Positions 6,791-15,116 of a stretch of 25,377 nt of DNA are shown piece after piece. Within the stretch, counting starts at the first letter, position 1. The number at the start of each line of letters is the position of its first letter. The DNA is from a virus: positions 1 through 25,377 of the IMG/VR virus record IMGVR_UViG_3300020061_000024. One strand, written 5' to 3'. Made by a program: the position numbers and the translations under genes. Under the pieces are notes generated by a model that was given only the letters and a program-made list of their open reading frames with translations, did not search any database and was not told the DNA's origin.

Positions 6791-6819
6791 GAAAAGGCCC
6801 GCACGAATGGCGGGCCTCA
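6791..6819 (-). terminator. Rho-independent-like terminator between methylase-helicase and protease genes
   Basis: On the minus strand, AGGCCCGC-CATTCGT-GCGGGCCT (8-bp stem, 7-base loop, arms 6810-6817 and 6795-6802) is followed by TTTC, and the first arm begins within the stop codon of the methylase-helicase gene. This is the most terminator-like structure in the window. It would separate the cassette from the head genes, so protease and capsid need either read-through or a promoter in the end of the large gene; I cannot point to one. Confidence 0.65.
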
Positions 6820-9800
6820 GGTCAAGGGTTGCTGCCAGGCGAATACTGCGTTGTCGAGCGCCTCGGTCAACAGGTCCAGAAGGTCCTCGGCGAGGTGGAT
6901 GCCGAGCCGCGCCGTGTTCCGTTCCTGACCGAGACGGTCAACCAGTTCCTGGGCTAGGCTCCCGCCGGCGAGTACACCGTCGATGAGCTTGATGTACTCG
7001 CGGTAGTTCTCGATGACGGCGTTGTTCTCGGCCAGTGCCCGTGTGGCCTCGATAACTGCGGTGGCCTCGGCCTGCCGATCGGGCGGGAGGCGTTTGATGG
7101 CGACCGGTCCGGGGGTCTTGTGTTCCTTGCGTGCCTCCGCGGCCGCGGTGTCGCCGGCCTTGGCAGGGTCGGGCATAGCCGCGAACTGCTCCTTGAGCTT
7201 GGCCACAATCGTCGGGTCCGGCGCGGCCACCGAGGTCGGGGCAACCGGGGTGGGTTCGGGGGCGAGTGCCTTGACTTCCTGGTCGTGTTGGGCCTGGACC
7301 CTGATCGCCTCATCGAGGTCGGTGAAGTGTTCCCGGGCGGCGCGAAGTGCGTCGCCGTTGAACGGCACGGCGAGCCGGGCTTGCGCCTCCTCTGTGGTGT
7401 GGCGGGCGGCTTCGATGGTGGCCACATCCCTGGCGCGGACACTCTCCAAGTTGCGGAGCGTGTTCTCCAGCCGGATGGCCAGGTCACCGTCTAGGATCTC
7501 GGCCCGGCCGAGTACCGTGGCCGATTCGGGCACGTCAACGAGTCCGAGCTGGATGCCGCTGGCGTAGGAATCCCTTTCGACCCGGATGGTGAAGCCGCCC
7601 ACCTCGCCGAGGTCACGTCTGCCGTAGAAGGATGTGCCGAGCGCTTGGAGCCGTTCGCGTAGCGCGGCGGTGGCTTCGCCGCGGTTGTCGTACTCGACCC
7701 CGTTGACGGTCATGCGGAACGCATCCTTGCGGGTGTCGACCCGTCGTGCAATGGCGGCGTCGACTGCGGCGATGCCTCGCTCTGCCCGGGTGATCGTCTT
7801 CCCGGCCTCGCTGATTTTGAACCGGTTCGCCCTGTGGTCGTTGTCGTGGGCCCGTTCCAGCCGTTCCAGGCGGCTGACCTCGGCCTCTGCCTGGTAGTGG
7901 TCGATGAGTAGCTCGTTGCCGTCGGCCAGAGCCGCGGCCTCGTCAGCGGTCAGGGCAGCGTCGCCAATGTCGTCGATTTCGCGCACGTCCAGCTTGCCGC
8001 GCATGAGCTGGCTGATGAACTTGGCCTTGCGGGCTACCGTCTTCCAGTTGTAGTCGTCGAAAGACCGTTCGGTGACGTACCGGAGGACCCGCACCTCAGG
8101 GTTTTGGTTCTTCTGCCGAATGATTCGGCCCTCGCGTTGCTGCACGTCGGCGGGCCGCCAAGGGACATCGAGGTGGTGCATTGCGACGGCCCGCCACTGG
8201 ATGTTGGCGCCGGTGCCCATCTTCCCGGTGGAGCCGACCAGGACGGAGATCCGCCCGTCGTTCGCGGCGGCGAACAGTTCGACCTTCTCCTTGTCGCTCT
8301 TCGCCTCGTGGATGAACCGGATCCGCTCCCGCGGGATCCCTTGGGCGACGAGCTTGCTGCGCAGATCCTCGTAGAGGTCGAAGCCGCTACCGCCCTCCTC
8401 AGCACCCCCCGGCTTGGGTGTGCCGAGGTCGGCGAAGACGATCTGCAACGCACCCGGCGTAGGGGATAGCTCGCCGGGCTTGCCGACAACGGGGTAGACG
8501 CGGTCCCGGTTCTCCTGCCAAATCTCGGCGATCCTCTCCGCCGCTACGTCCACCTTGGAGCGCTCAGGGGTGGATCGGCCGAGCAGCCGAAGGTCAAACG
8601 CGCCCGCTCGTCCCTCGCGGGTGATGTTGAGCATGTTGTCGTCGCCTTTTTCGGGCTTGCCGCCGCGGGTCCGAATCGCCTTGGCCCGCACTCCCAGCTC
8701 GGCCATGAGGTTTTTGAGTTCCTCGCTGGGCGGCACGACGACGACCTCGGGAAGGCGTTCCCCGTCTTTGGGACGTTTGGCGAGCTTCGGGGGCTTGACG
8801 ATGTGCTCAAGATCCTCGGCGGTCTTGACGTCGCCGGCGATACCCCATGGGCGCAACAACTCTGGGACGTTGACGAACTTCGCGAAGCGGGACTTGATGC
8901 GCCAGCCGCCCTCGGGTGCGGGCTCAACCCCGGTGACGACGGTGCCGAACTGCGCGGCGAAGCTGTCGAAGTCGGTGATCCGCAAAGATTCCAGCAGGTC
9001 GGGGCGTAGGAACTTCATCATCGTGTGCGCCTCGCCCATCGAGTTGGCGATCGGCGTGGCGGTGGCCAGGGTGACGACGTGGTGCGGGTTGCGTTGACGC
9101 AGATGCCCGATCTTCATGTGCAGGTCGGTCGCGATCCCATTGCCGGGGATGCCCATACCCTCGATTGCCGATGTGCGGCGCAGATTCTTATAGTTGTGCG
9201 CCTCATCAATTAGCAAATAATCGATGCCTGTCAATTCGAATGTGATGCCGGGATCCTTCTTGGCCTTGGCAATGTTGGCCTTGATACGTACTTCGGCTTT
9301 CTGCTTTGCCGCCTCGATCTGCTTGACCGTCTTTTCCTTGGCCTGCTTGTCCTTCCCATATCCGGCGTGCCGTGCGGCGGTTCTGGCCCTGTCAATGGCT
9401 TCGTCAAGGACCTTGAGCTCGTCGAGTAAAAACGCTTCCTGCGCTTCTGCCGAGAGCGGGATGGATTTGAAGGCATCCTTGGTGATGATGACGGCGTCCC
9501 AGTTGCCGGTAGCGGCGTGGGCGATGAACTCCCGCCGCCCGTTCCGCGTCTTCGTCACCGTCAAGTCGTCGCTGCCCGCGGCGAGGATCCTGGCCTGCGG
9601 GTAGATTTGCAGGAACTCGTTGCGGAACTGCTCCAACATGTGATTCGGCACCACGATTGCTGGTTTCCGAGCAAGGCCCAGCCTGCGCAGCTCCATCGCA
9701 CCGATGGTCATCACGGCTGTCTTGCCCGCCCCGACCTCATGCCACAACCCGACCGAGGGTTCAGCGATGATCCGGGCGACGGCTGCCTTCACATGCGGAT

Positions 9801-12800
9801 GAGGGGCGAACCGTGTCGACATTCCGGGCAGCGACGGGTCAACACCGCTGTACGTCCGCAGCACCAGCGAGTTGAACGTCCGGTTGTAGGTCGCGGCCAT
9901 GTCGTCGGCACGGGCAGGGTCTTCCCACACCCACTCGGCGAACCGTTCGCCCATCGCCCGGGCCTTCTCGTTCGCCGCCTCGGTCTTGACCGGGTTCAGG
10001 ACCCGCTTCTCGCCACCCTCGCCGTTGTCGACCACGTCGGTGACCCGAATGGGTCGCAGTGTCAGCAAGCTTTCAGCGATGTCGATAGCGCTACGGTCGG
10101 GAGTGCCCCACTCGGATGACGCGGCGATGGTTTTCTTGTTGCCGGAGACTGTCCACTCGGAGCCGTAGGGATTCTCGACCCGTACCGACCCGTCGCGCAG
10201 GATCTCGGTCAGGAACTGCGCGACATACTTGGGTTCGATCCAGGTGGCTCCGAGCTGGGCGCGGATCTCGGTCGCTCCCAGATCCGGCGGGAGGACCTGC
10301 TCCAACGCCTTGACGTTCAGTTCGAATTCAGGGTTTTCGGCGGCGGCCAGGCGCGCGGCGTCTAGCTTTTCGCGGACGTTGCCGGACAGGTACGCCGGCG
10401 CCGGCACCAGCTCTTTCGTGTCGGGATCGTCGTAGACGAGTTCGCCGAGTTCGCGGCGGGCGGTGTCGTTGTCGACTCCGAGGAGCCGCGCCACCTCGTC
10501 CAGCCACACGCGGCCGTTCTCGTCAAGGCTGATGTTGAGCGCGTCGGCGGGGGTGTCCGCGCCAAGTTTACGTTCGCGGGGGGCGGCGACCCTGCCGTAC
10601 AGAATGTCGGCCTTGCTGGTGGTGCCCTGTGCCGGGTCGTAGTTCTCCAGGCCTTTGACCGCCGCTGCGTACGGATCCTCACGGAACCCGCCCTGTGCCG
10701 GATGCCGCCGACCCATGATCGGTTCGCCGGTTTCGGGGTTGGTTTTGCCGGTGCGGGTCGCCGTGTACCGGTTGATCGGCCCGTACTCGGCGACGTAGCC
10801 GTCATAGGCGTCGTTGAGTTCCGCCCGGAGCCGGCCCATCTTTTCGGTGTCGTCCGCGTTGGCCGACTCTTCGTCGAGGAGCGCGAGCTCGACGTCGCGG
10901 AGGTGCAGCAGGGCGCGCAGTTCGGCGGCCTGGGCCTTCGGCGGCGTGAATGGCTTCGCGGTGGCGCCCCGGACCTGGCTGAACGTGCCGTCGGGAAGGG
11001 CGCGGATGTAGCCGTCGGGTTGCTGTTCGCTGAGCGGGATGAGGTCCGGTTCGGTACGGGACTCCCCGTCGGCTGCGGTCATGGTCAGGCCGTTGGCCTT
11101 CGCCCGGCCCACGATCTTGTCCAGGGCATCGCGCAGGGCAGGGCCGGCGTCGGAGTCGCCGTCAACGGTGAGGTCGTTGGCGTAGTGCATACCGCCCAGG
11201 GCTAGCTTGCCGAGCACCAGGTCGGGGTGCTCGTGGAAGACTTCGTTGATGGCGACCTGTGTCCCGTTGACGTCGACGGGGCGGCTCTGCTCGAACGGGA
11301 GCCCGGCCGGGGCCGCGCCCGGTTCGCGGCGGCGAAAGACCAGCAGGTCCGTGACGACTGCGGTGCCGGCGGCTCGTTGGTGCGCACCTGACGGCAGCCG
11401 GACGGCTCCGACGAGGTCGCCGAGTTCGGCCATCTCGCGGCGGGCGGCCGGGTTGCGGGAGTCCAATGTGTAGCGGGAGGTGAGCACCGCCACCAGACCG
11501 CCCGGGCGGGTCAGGTGCAACGACTTCAAAATGAAGTGGTTGTGGATGCTGTGCTTGCCCTTGTTGTGGCGTGGGTCTGCGAGGCGGATCCCTTCGGCGA
11601 AGGGCACGTTGCCGACAGTGACGTCGAAGGTGCCGTCGTCGAGGCGGGTGTCGGCGAACGACTCGGCTCGCACCTGCGCGTTCGGGTACAGGGCCTGTGA
11701 GATGGCGGCCGTGGTGGGGTCGAGTTCCACTCCGACCATGTGGGCGCCGTCGGGTGCCCGGCCCATGAAGTTCCCTGAGCCGGATCCTGGTTCGAGGACC
11801 CGTCCGCCGTCGAAGCCAAGTTTGCCGACGGCGTCCCACATGGCGTCGACATAGTTGGCGTCGGTGTAGTGGGCGTTGAGAATGGAGCGGTTCGCGGCGG
11901 CGTACTCCTGCTCGCTCAGCAACTCCTTCAGCTCACGCTGTGCCGGGCCCCACTTCCGGTCCCACTCCTTCGGGTTGGCAGGGTTGGTGTCGAACACCTT
12001 CGGGAGCGCACCCCACCCGGACCAGCGGGCAAGCGCTGATTGCTCGTCGGCGGTGGCGGGCCGACCCTCGGACTGGATACGACGCAACGTGCGCAACGCA
12101 TCCATGTTGGCGCGTAGCCTCGCCATCTCCCCGGATGGGGCAAGGTCGCCCTGCCCGGCCGGGCGGAACACCGGCGCTACATCGGGTCCTCGTCTCCCTC
12201 CGCCCTGGGCAGGGTCTCCCGTAGCACCTGTTCCTCCGCCATCAGCCGAGCCCAGTTCAGCCGGCCGATCCTCTTCATAAACGTCTCGCCCGGCGGTGCC
12301 GTCCCCTCGTGGTCCGGGGTCAGCTCCGCTATCCAATTGCTTATCTGCTCCCCCAGGTTCGTGAAGAACGTCTCCCGGTCGGGCATCGCCTGGTACTCCA
12401 CTGGCCGGCACTTCGCCCAGTGCGTCTGCGCCAAGTCTCCGTAGCGATTCATCTGCATCCGCCGCCTTCTTGTGCTCGACCAGCCGATCCACGAGGTCGG
12501 CTTTCTTGCCAGTCTTCGGCAAACCTGCCTCGGCGAGCAAGCCCTTCAGGTCGGTCACCTTCAACGCCGCGAACCCGGCTCGGAGGTCGTCCCGCTTGTC
12601 CCGCTTCACGTGCCCGACCAGCCGGTCCACGATGTCGGCCTTCTTGCCGCTCTTCGGCAGCCCGGCGTGGCCGAGGACTGCCTTCAGCTGGGGCATCTTC
12701 AGCGCCGCGAACCCGGGCCGCGGGTCGTCCCGCCCGGCCGCCGCGTCGAGGATCCCCTGCAACACATCCGGCGACCAGCCCCCGGGGCTTTTCACCCACC

Positions 12801-13341
12801 GGCCACCGTCGGCGCCGCCCGGGTCGCGCAGCTGCTCCTTCCAGTGGTCGCTTTTGTGGTCGCTCTTGGTGCCGGAGCGCCCGCCCGCGGTGGGTCCGTG
12901 CCCGAAAACCTTGAAGTACCACGCCCCGGCCGTCTTGTGCGCCAGGAGCTCATTACCGTCCATGTGCTTGAGGAGATGGTGATACAGAGCCGTGTACGGG
13001 TGTGGGCCATCCGCCCACTTGGCGAGACCTTCGACGGATTCCGTCCAGTAATGCTTGAGTCCCTCGCCGCCCGGGTGAGTGTCCTCACCGGCGATGCGCT
13101 CCCAGGACTCGTCCCAACCACGCTCACCGGGATACGCCTCACCGTTGGATTCCCACCGGACACCGCGGTCACCGTCGATCGGCCGCCGATGGTCCAAGGT
13201 GTTTGCCCAGACCGCATCCGGCATGCCCTGCGGATACGCCCCACAGGAGGTGACCGTGCCCGTGACGACCCACGACCGGAGGTGTAGGCACGTGGAGCAC
13301 TGGGACACGTCGCGGGCGAGGAGGGACAGTGGCTGGCTCAA
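6817..13341 (-). CDS. giant zinc-ribbon/SAP/N6-adenine methylase/SNF2 helicase polyvalent protein (DarB-like)
   Basis: About 2174 aa from TTG 13341, which has AAGGGAGG nine bases upstream. The frame stays open to 13401, but starts there lie at or inside a hairpin and lack a Shine-Dalgarno. Order: Cys residues 15, 18 and 33 with CSTCLHL and CGAYPQGMPD (zinc-ribbon-like); a KHYWTESVEGLAKWADGP module about 96-150; the shared RDPGG-GGRW tag 167-183; two SAP-like DNA-binding repeats 205-292 (SGKKADIVDRL, TGKKADLVDRL); a Gly/Asp-rich linker 293-405; an N6-adenine methylase with motif I VLEPGSGSGNF at 515-525 and GNVPF at 577-581; an SNF2-type helicase with Walker A HEVGAGKT 1201-1208, DEAH 1379-1382, TATP 1427-1430 and QQREGRIIRQ 1734-1743; and a helical C-terminus. 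P1 DarB, an injected antirestriction protein, has a similar methylase-helicase plan. The linker is overlapped by a nested gene, so the ORF may be a fusion of two genes or be expressed as two products. Confidence 0.9.
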   Translation of the reverse strand: MSQPLSLLARDVSQCSTCLHLRSWVVTGTVTSCGAYPQGMPDAVWANTLDHRRPIDGDRGVRWESNGEAYPGERGWDESWERIAGEDTHPGGEGLKHYWTESVEGLAKWADGPHPYTALYHHLLKHMDGNELLAHKTAGAWYFKVFGHGPTAGGRSGTKSDHKSDHWKEQLRDPGGADGGRWVKSPGGWSPDVLQGILDAAAGRDDPRPGFAALKMPQLKAVLGHAGLPKSGKKADIVDRLVGHVKRDKRDDLRAGFAALKVTDLKGLLAEAGLPKTGKKADLVDRLVEHKKAADADESLRRLGADALGEVPASGVPGDARPGDVLHEPGGADKQLDSGADPGPRGDGTAGRDVYEEDRPAELGSADGGGTGATGDPAQGGGRRGPDVAPVFRPAGQGDLAPSGEMARLRANMDALRTLRRIQSEGRPATADEQSALARWSGWGALPKVFDTNPANPKEWDRKWGPAQRELKELLSEQEYAAANRSILNAHYTDANYVDAMWDAVGKLGFDGGRVLEPGSGSGNFMGRAPDGAHMVGVELDPTTAAISQALYPNAQVRAESFADTRLDDGTFDVTVGNVPFAEGIRLADPRHNKGKHSIHNHFILKSLHLTRPGGLVAVLTSRYTLDSRNPAARREMAELGDLVGAVRLPSGAHQRAAGTAVVTDLLVFRRREPGAAPAGLPFEQSRPVDVNGTQVAINEVFHEHPDLVLGKLALGGMHYANDLTVDGDSDAGPALRDALDKIVGRAKANGLTMTAADGESRTEPDLIPLSEQQPDGYIRALPDGTFSQVRGATAKPFTPPKAQAAELRALLHLRDVELALLDEESANADDTEKMGRLRAELNDAYDGYVAEYGPINRYTATRTGKTNPETGEPIMGRRHPAQGGFREDPYAAAVKGLENYDPAQGTTSKADILYGRVAAPRERKLGADTPADALNISLDENGRVWLDEVARLLGVDNDTARRELGELVYDDPDTKELVPAPAYLSGNVREKLDAARLAAAENPEFELNVKALEQVLPPDLGATEIRAQLGATWIEPKYVAQFLTEILRDGSVRVENPYGSEWTVSGNKKTIAASSEWGTPDRSAIDIAESLLTLRPIRVTDVVDNGEGGEKRVLNPVKTEAANEKARAMGERFAEWVWEDPARADDMAATYNRTFNSLVLRTYSGVDPSLPGMSTRFAPHPHVKAAVARIIAEPSVGLWHEVGAGKTAVMTIGAMELRRLGLARKPAIVVPNHMLEQFRNEFLQIYPQARILAAGSDDLTVTKTRNGRREFIAHAATGNWDAVIITKDAFKSIPLSAEAQEAFLLDELKVLDEAIDRARTAARHAGYGKDKQAKEKTVKQIEAAKQKAEVRIKANIAKAKKDPGITFELTGIDYLLIDEAHNYKNLRRTSAIEGMGIPGNGIATDLHMKIGHLRQRNPHHVVTLATATPIANSMGEAHTMMKFLRPDLLESLRITDFDSFAAQFGTVVTGVEPAPEGGWRIKSRFAKFVNVPELLRPWGIAGDVKTAEDLEHIVKPPKLAKRPKDGERLPEVVVVPPSEELKNLMAELGVRAKAIRTRGGKPEKGDDNMLNITREGRAGAFDLRLLGRSTPERSKVDVAAERIAEIWQENRDRVYPVVGKPGELSPTPGALQIVFADLGTPKPGGAEEGGSGFDLYEDLRSKLVAQGIPRERIRFIHEAKSDKEKVELFAAANDGRISVLVGSTGKMGTGANIQWRAVAMHHLDVPWRPADVQQREGRIIRQKNQNPEVRVLRYVTERSFDDYNWKTVARKAKFISQLMRGKLDVREIDDIGDAALTADEAAALADGNELLIDHYQAEAEVSRLERLERAHDNDHRANRFKISEAGKTITRAERGIAAVDAAIARRVDTRKDAFRMTVNGVEYDNRGEATAALRERLQALGTSFYGRRDLGEVGGFTIRVERDSYASGIQLGLVDVPESATVLGRAEILDGDLAIRLENTLRNLESVRARDVATIEAARHTTEEAQARLAVPFNGDALRAAREHFTDLDEAIRVQAQHDQEVKALAPEPTPVAPTSVAAPDPTIVAKLKEQFAAMPDPAKAGDTAAAEARKEHKTPGPVAIKRLPPDRQAEATAVIEATRALAENNAVIENYREYIKLIDGVLAGGSLAQELVDRLGQERNTARLGIHLAEDLLDLLTEALDNAVFAWQQPLT
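12177..12458 (-). CDS. nested small protein, 93 aa, in another frame inside the methylase-helicase linker
   Basis: Starts at ATG 12458 with AAGAAGG about six bases upstream (a second ATG is two codons on) and ends at TAG 12177. The product begins MQMNRYGDLAQTHWAKCRPV and continues with RETFFTNLGEQISNWIAEL and RIGRLNWARLMAEEQVLRET, a balanced helical protein with three Trp residues. By hand count 81 of its 93 codons end in G or C, against about 45% for the long frame over the same DNA, so the nested frame carries the coding signature. Small proteins of the form 'Y...A...W......Y..I.D...FF..LGE' are, as far as I recall, often encoded just before actinobacterial phage or element methylase-helicases. 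Six bases after its stop, GTG 12171 could start the methylase-helicase on its own. Function unknown. Confidence 0.75.
   Translation of the reverse strand: MQMNRYGDLAQTHWAKCRPVEYQAMPDRETFFTNLGEQISNWIAELTPDHEGTAPPGETFMKRIGRLNWARLMAEEQVLRETLPRAEGDEDPM
12793..12843 (-). repeat. tag motif copy: WKEQLRDPGGADGGRWV (methylase-helicase protein)
   Basis: Copy of the cassette-wide motif, followed by the helix SPDVLQGILDAAAG. The DNA at 12820-12840 matches 20 of 21 bases with the copies at 19270 and 20179. Confidence 0.8.
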
Positions 13342-13350
13342 CGGCGCGCG

Positions 13351-13358
13351 CCTCCCTT
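13351..13358 (-). promoter_or_regulatory. ribosome binding site supporting the TTG start of the methylase-helicase gene
   Basis: AAGGGAGG on the minus strand, nine bases before TTG 13341. No comparable site precedes the alternative GTG 13401 or ATG 13389. Confidence 0.65.
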
Positions 13359-13390
13359 CGGAGATTGTCGGCGGGCGCGACGGGGGCATA

Positions 13391-13424
13391 CGTAAGGGCA
13401 CCGCGCCGTCGCGATGCCCTTACG
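13391..13424 (-). other. hairpin in the leader of the methylase-helicase gene
   Basis: CGTAAGGGCA (13391-13400) pairs perfectly with TGCCCTTACG (13415-13424). Inside, after one mismatch, CGCG pairs with CGCG around CCGT, giving 14 pairs in all. It lies in the 121-base gap after the 65-aa gene and upstream of the preferred TTG start. There is no T-run. Possible roles are a terminator, an mRNA processing site or translational control. Confidence 0.55.
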
Positions 13425-13462
13425 AGAGAAGATCTGTTTGAGTTGGTGAGACCGTTGTGTGG

Positions 13463-13660
13463 TCAGCTTTCTTGTGCCTTCGCCCACGCCTTGCCCTTGT
13501 CGAAGTCGAAGTCGGCTTCGGTGATGCCGTCGGCGTCGTCGGTCACGACGCTTGTCACCCAGGAGCCGTTGCCGTCTTCGTCCTCCAGGTAGATTGCGCC
13601 CGGCTCCGGGCTCGGACTGTCCGGATTCTTGACCCTCTTGAGTGGCTTGAAGCTGTCCAT
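13463..13660 (-). CDS. small acidic protein, 65 aa
   Basis: ATG 13660 has GGGAGG six bases upstream and begins one base after the stop of the ParB-like gene; the frame is open to 13693 but that start lacks this support. The protein begins MDSFKPLKRVKNPDSPSPEP, continues with a short strand region (GAIYLEDEDGNGSWVTSVVT) and an acidic stretch (DDADGITEADFDFDKG), and ends in KAWAKAQES. No family recognised. Position between two polyvalent genes suggests an accessory or cargo protein of the cassette. A hairpin follows it. High acidity could mean a protein-binding or DNA-mimicking role, but that is speculation. Confidence 0.75.
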   Translation of the reverse strand: MDSFKPLKRVKNPDSPSPEPGAIYLEDEDGNGSWVTSVVTDDADGITEADFDFDKGKAWAKAQES

Positions 13661-13661
13661 G

Positions 13662-15116
13662 TCATCCCTCCCTATCGGTAGCCAGTCCCTCAAATTCCGC
13701 GAAGTCCATCACGATGCCGTCCGGGTTCTCGGGGGTCCCGAGAATGTCGTCGATGCTGGCGTCGATCCGCATCACCTTCACGTCGAGTGTCCCACCCCGC
13801 GCGATGCTAGCCAGCGAGGCGCCCGCCCAGCGGTGATGCCCGTCGACAACCGCCCATTCGTCGCCCTGCCGGCCGACGATCATCACACCGGACTCCAACC
13901 AACCGCCGTCGCGCATGAAGCCGTACAGTTTCGCGACCTTCGGCGCGTTCAGCTCGGACTGTGATGCGACCAGCTGGCGGGGGTCCATGGTGCCGTACTC
14001 GAACTTGACACCCTTGTCGGCAAGGAACTGTTCGAAGTCCTCCATGGTCCTGCCCTTGGCGGTGTCGCCTTCTTTCCCGAAACCGGTCGGTAGTTGCGGC
14101 ATCGTGTCGCGCGGCCTGTCCCGCAGGTGCCGCTGGAACAGGTTGCCGTTGCCGGCACCGTCGACCTGCAAGTTGGCGAGGTTGAACGGTTCCGGCTGGC
14201 CGGTTTTGATCGCCTGCATCAGCCCGTCAACCTGAGCCGAGGCGATAGTGGTCTTGTTGCCGCCAGCGAGTTGCAGCATCGCCTTCCGCGCCTGCGGGTC
14301 CCCACCGCCGTGAATTCTCGGTTTGACCAGGTCGTTTAGCAGTTGCTTCGCGATTTCGTCACGGTCCGCGCCCGGCCGCACCTTGAGGCCGCGCAGCTTC
14401 GCCACCTTACGCAGGACCGGCTTGTCGAAGCCGTCGAACGGGTCGCCCTTATGATCGCCGTTCAGCCACTTCGCGATCTTGTAGACAAGGCCGGCGATCG
14501 AGGGCTTAAACTTGCCGCCGAGCTTAGGTGTACCTTTCGGCCAGCGGGGATGCTTCTCCGGGTCGAACACGGGGGCGTCCCGGATGAACAGGTCGTAGAG
14601 CGCCAGTGCCCGCTCAGCGTCCCCGCCTGCGTTGAGGCGGTCGATCTCCTCCAACGCATCCAACAACGCCTGCGAATCCTCGTCCAACCCGTTGTCGTCA
14701 TCGTGGTCGTCATTAGGGCCGTCATCGGCGTCGGCTGGTGCGTCGTCCAACGCCGCGAGGAGCTGCTGCGCGGCGCGTACGTTTACCGTCGCTGGCGACT
14801 GCGGCACGCCGTCGGCGGGAAGCAACCCCCACCGGCGAAGCAGGACCGGCAGGTCGTCGACCCGAAGGTAGCGGCCCACAGGACGCAGATCGTCGGCGCT
14901 CACAGCAGGGACTCCCATCCTGGGGGGTGGCAATTCGGTTCCTGCCCACAGGGGTGGGCGCGCTTCGATGGACTCGACGAGGCGTTGCACTCCGGCGGGA
15001 AGGTCGGTCCAGTCGGCGGCGTGTTCCGCCGCCTCGACGATGAGCCGCCGCTCCACGACGGAGACATCCCTGGTCCCGACCGCAGCGCCGAGTCGACGCG
15101 ACAGTTCAGGAGACAC
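13662..15116 (-). CDS. ParB-like polyvalent protein, 484 aa
   Basis: GTG 15116 has AGGAGG six bases upstream and overlaps the 2027-aa gene's stop by 11 bases; the frame is open to 15260 but the extra part is Ser/Thr/Pro-rich shadow of the upstream gene. Residues 1-60 are helical. An acidic low-complexity stretch follows (about 124-147, many Asp). Residues 184-205 carry the cassette tag in its HPR form (EKHPRWPKGTPKLGGKFKPS), followed by the helix IAGLVYKIAKWLNG. Residues 232-265 (LRKVAKLRGLKV, DRDEIAKQLLNDLV) resemble an SAP/HeH helix pair. The C-terminal domain has the ParB/sulfiredoxin-fold signature AVVDGHHRWAGASLA at 422-436, with strands on both sides. ParB-like domains bind nucleotides or DNA; in phage polyvalent proteins they occur as nuclease- or NTPase-like modules. 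Enzyme activity here is unproven. Confidence 0.85.
   Translation of the reverse strand: MSPELSRRLGAAVGTRDVSVVERRLIVEAAEHAADWTDLPAGVQRLVESIEARPPLWAGTELPPPRMGVPAVSADDLRPVGRYLRVDDLPVLLRRWGLLPADGVPQSPATVNVRAAQQLLAALDDAPADADDGPNDDHDDDNGLDEDSQALLDALEEIDRLNAGGDAERALALYDLFIRDAPVFDPEKHPRWPKGTPKLGGKFKPSIAGLVYKIAKWLNGDHKGDPFDGFDKPVLRKVAKLRGLKVRPGADRDEIAKQLLNDLVKPRIHGGGDPQARKAMLQLAGGNKTTIASAQVDGLMQAIKTGQPEPFNLANLQVDGAGNGNLFQRHLRDRPRDTMPQLPTGFGKEGDTAKGRTMEDFEQFLADKGVKFEYGTMDPRQLVASQSELNAPKVAKLYGFMRDGGWLESGVMIVGRQGDEWAVVDGHHRWAGASLASIARGGTLDVKVMRIDASIDDILGTPENPDGIVMDFAEFEGLATDREG
13667..13672 (-). promoter_or_regulatory. ribosome binding site of the 65-aa protein
   Basis: GGGAGG on the minus strand, six bases before ATG 13660, inside the end of the ParB-like gene. 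It decides the short start. Confidence 0.7.
14502..14567 (-). repeat. tag motif copy, HPR form, in the ParB-like protein
   Basis: FDPEKHPRWPKGTPKLGGKF followed by the amphipathic helix IAGLVYKIAKWLNG. It matches the copy at 17320-17391 most closely (both have HP-x-x-PKGTP-GG/KGG). Confidence 0.75.
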
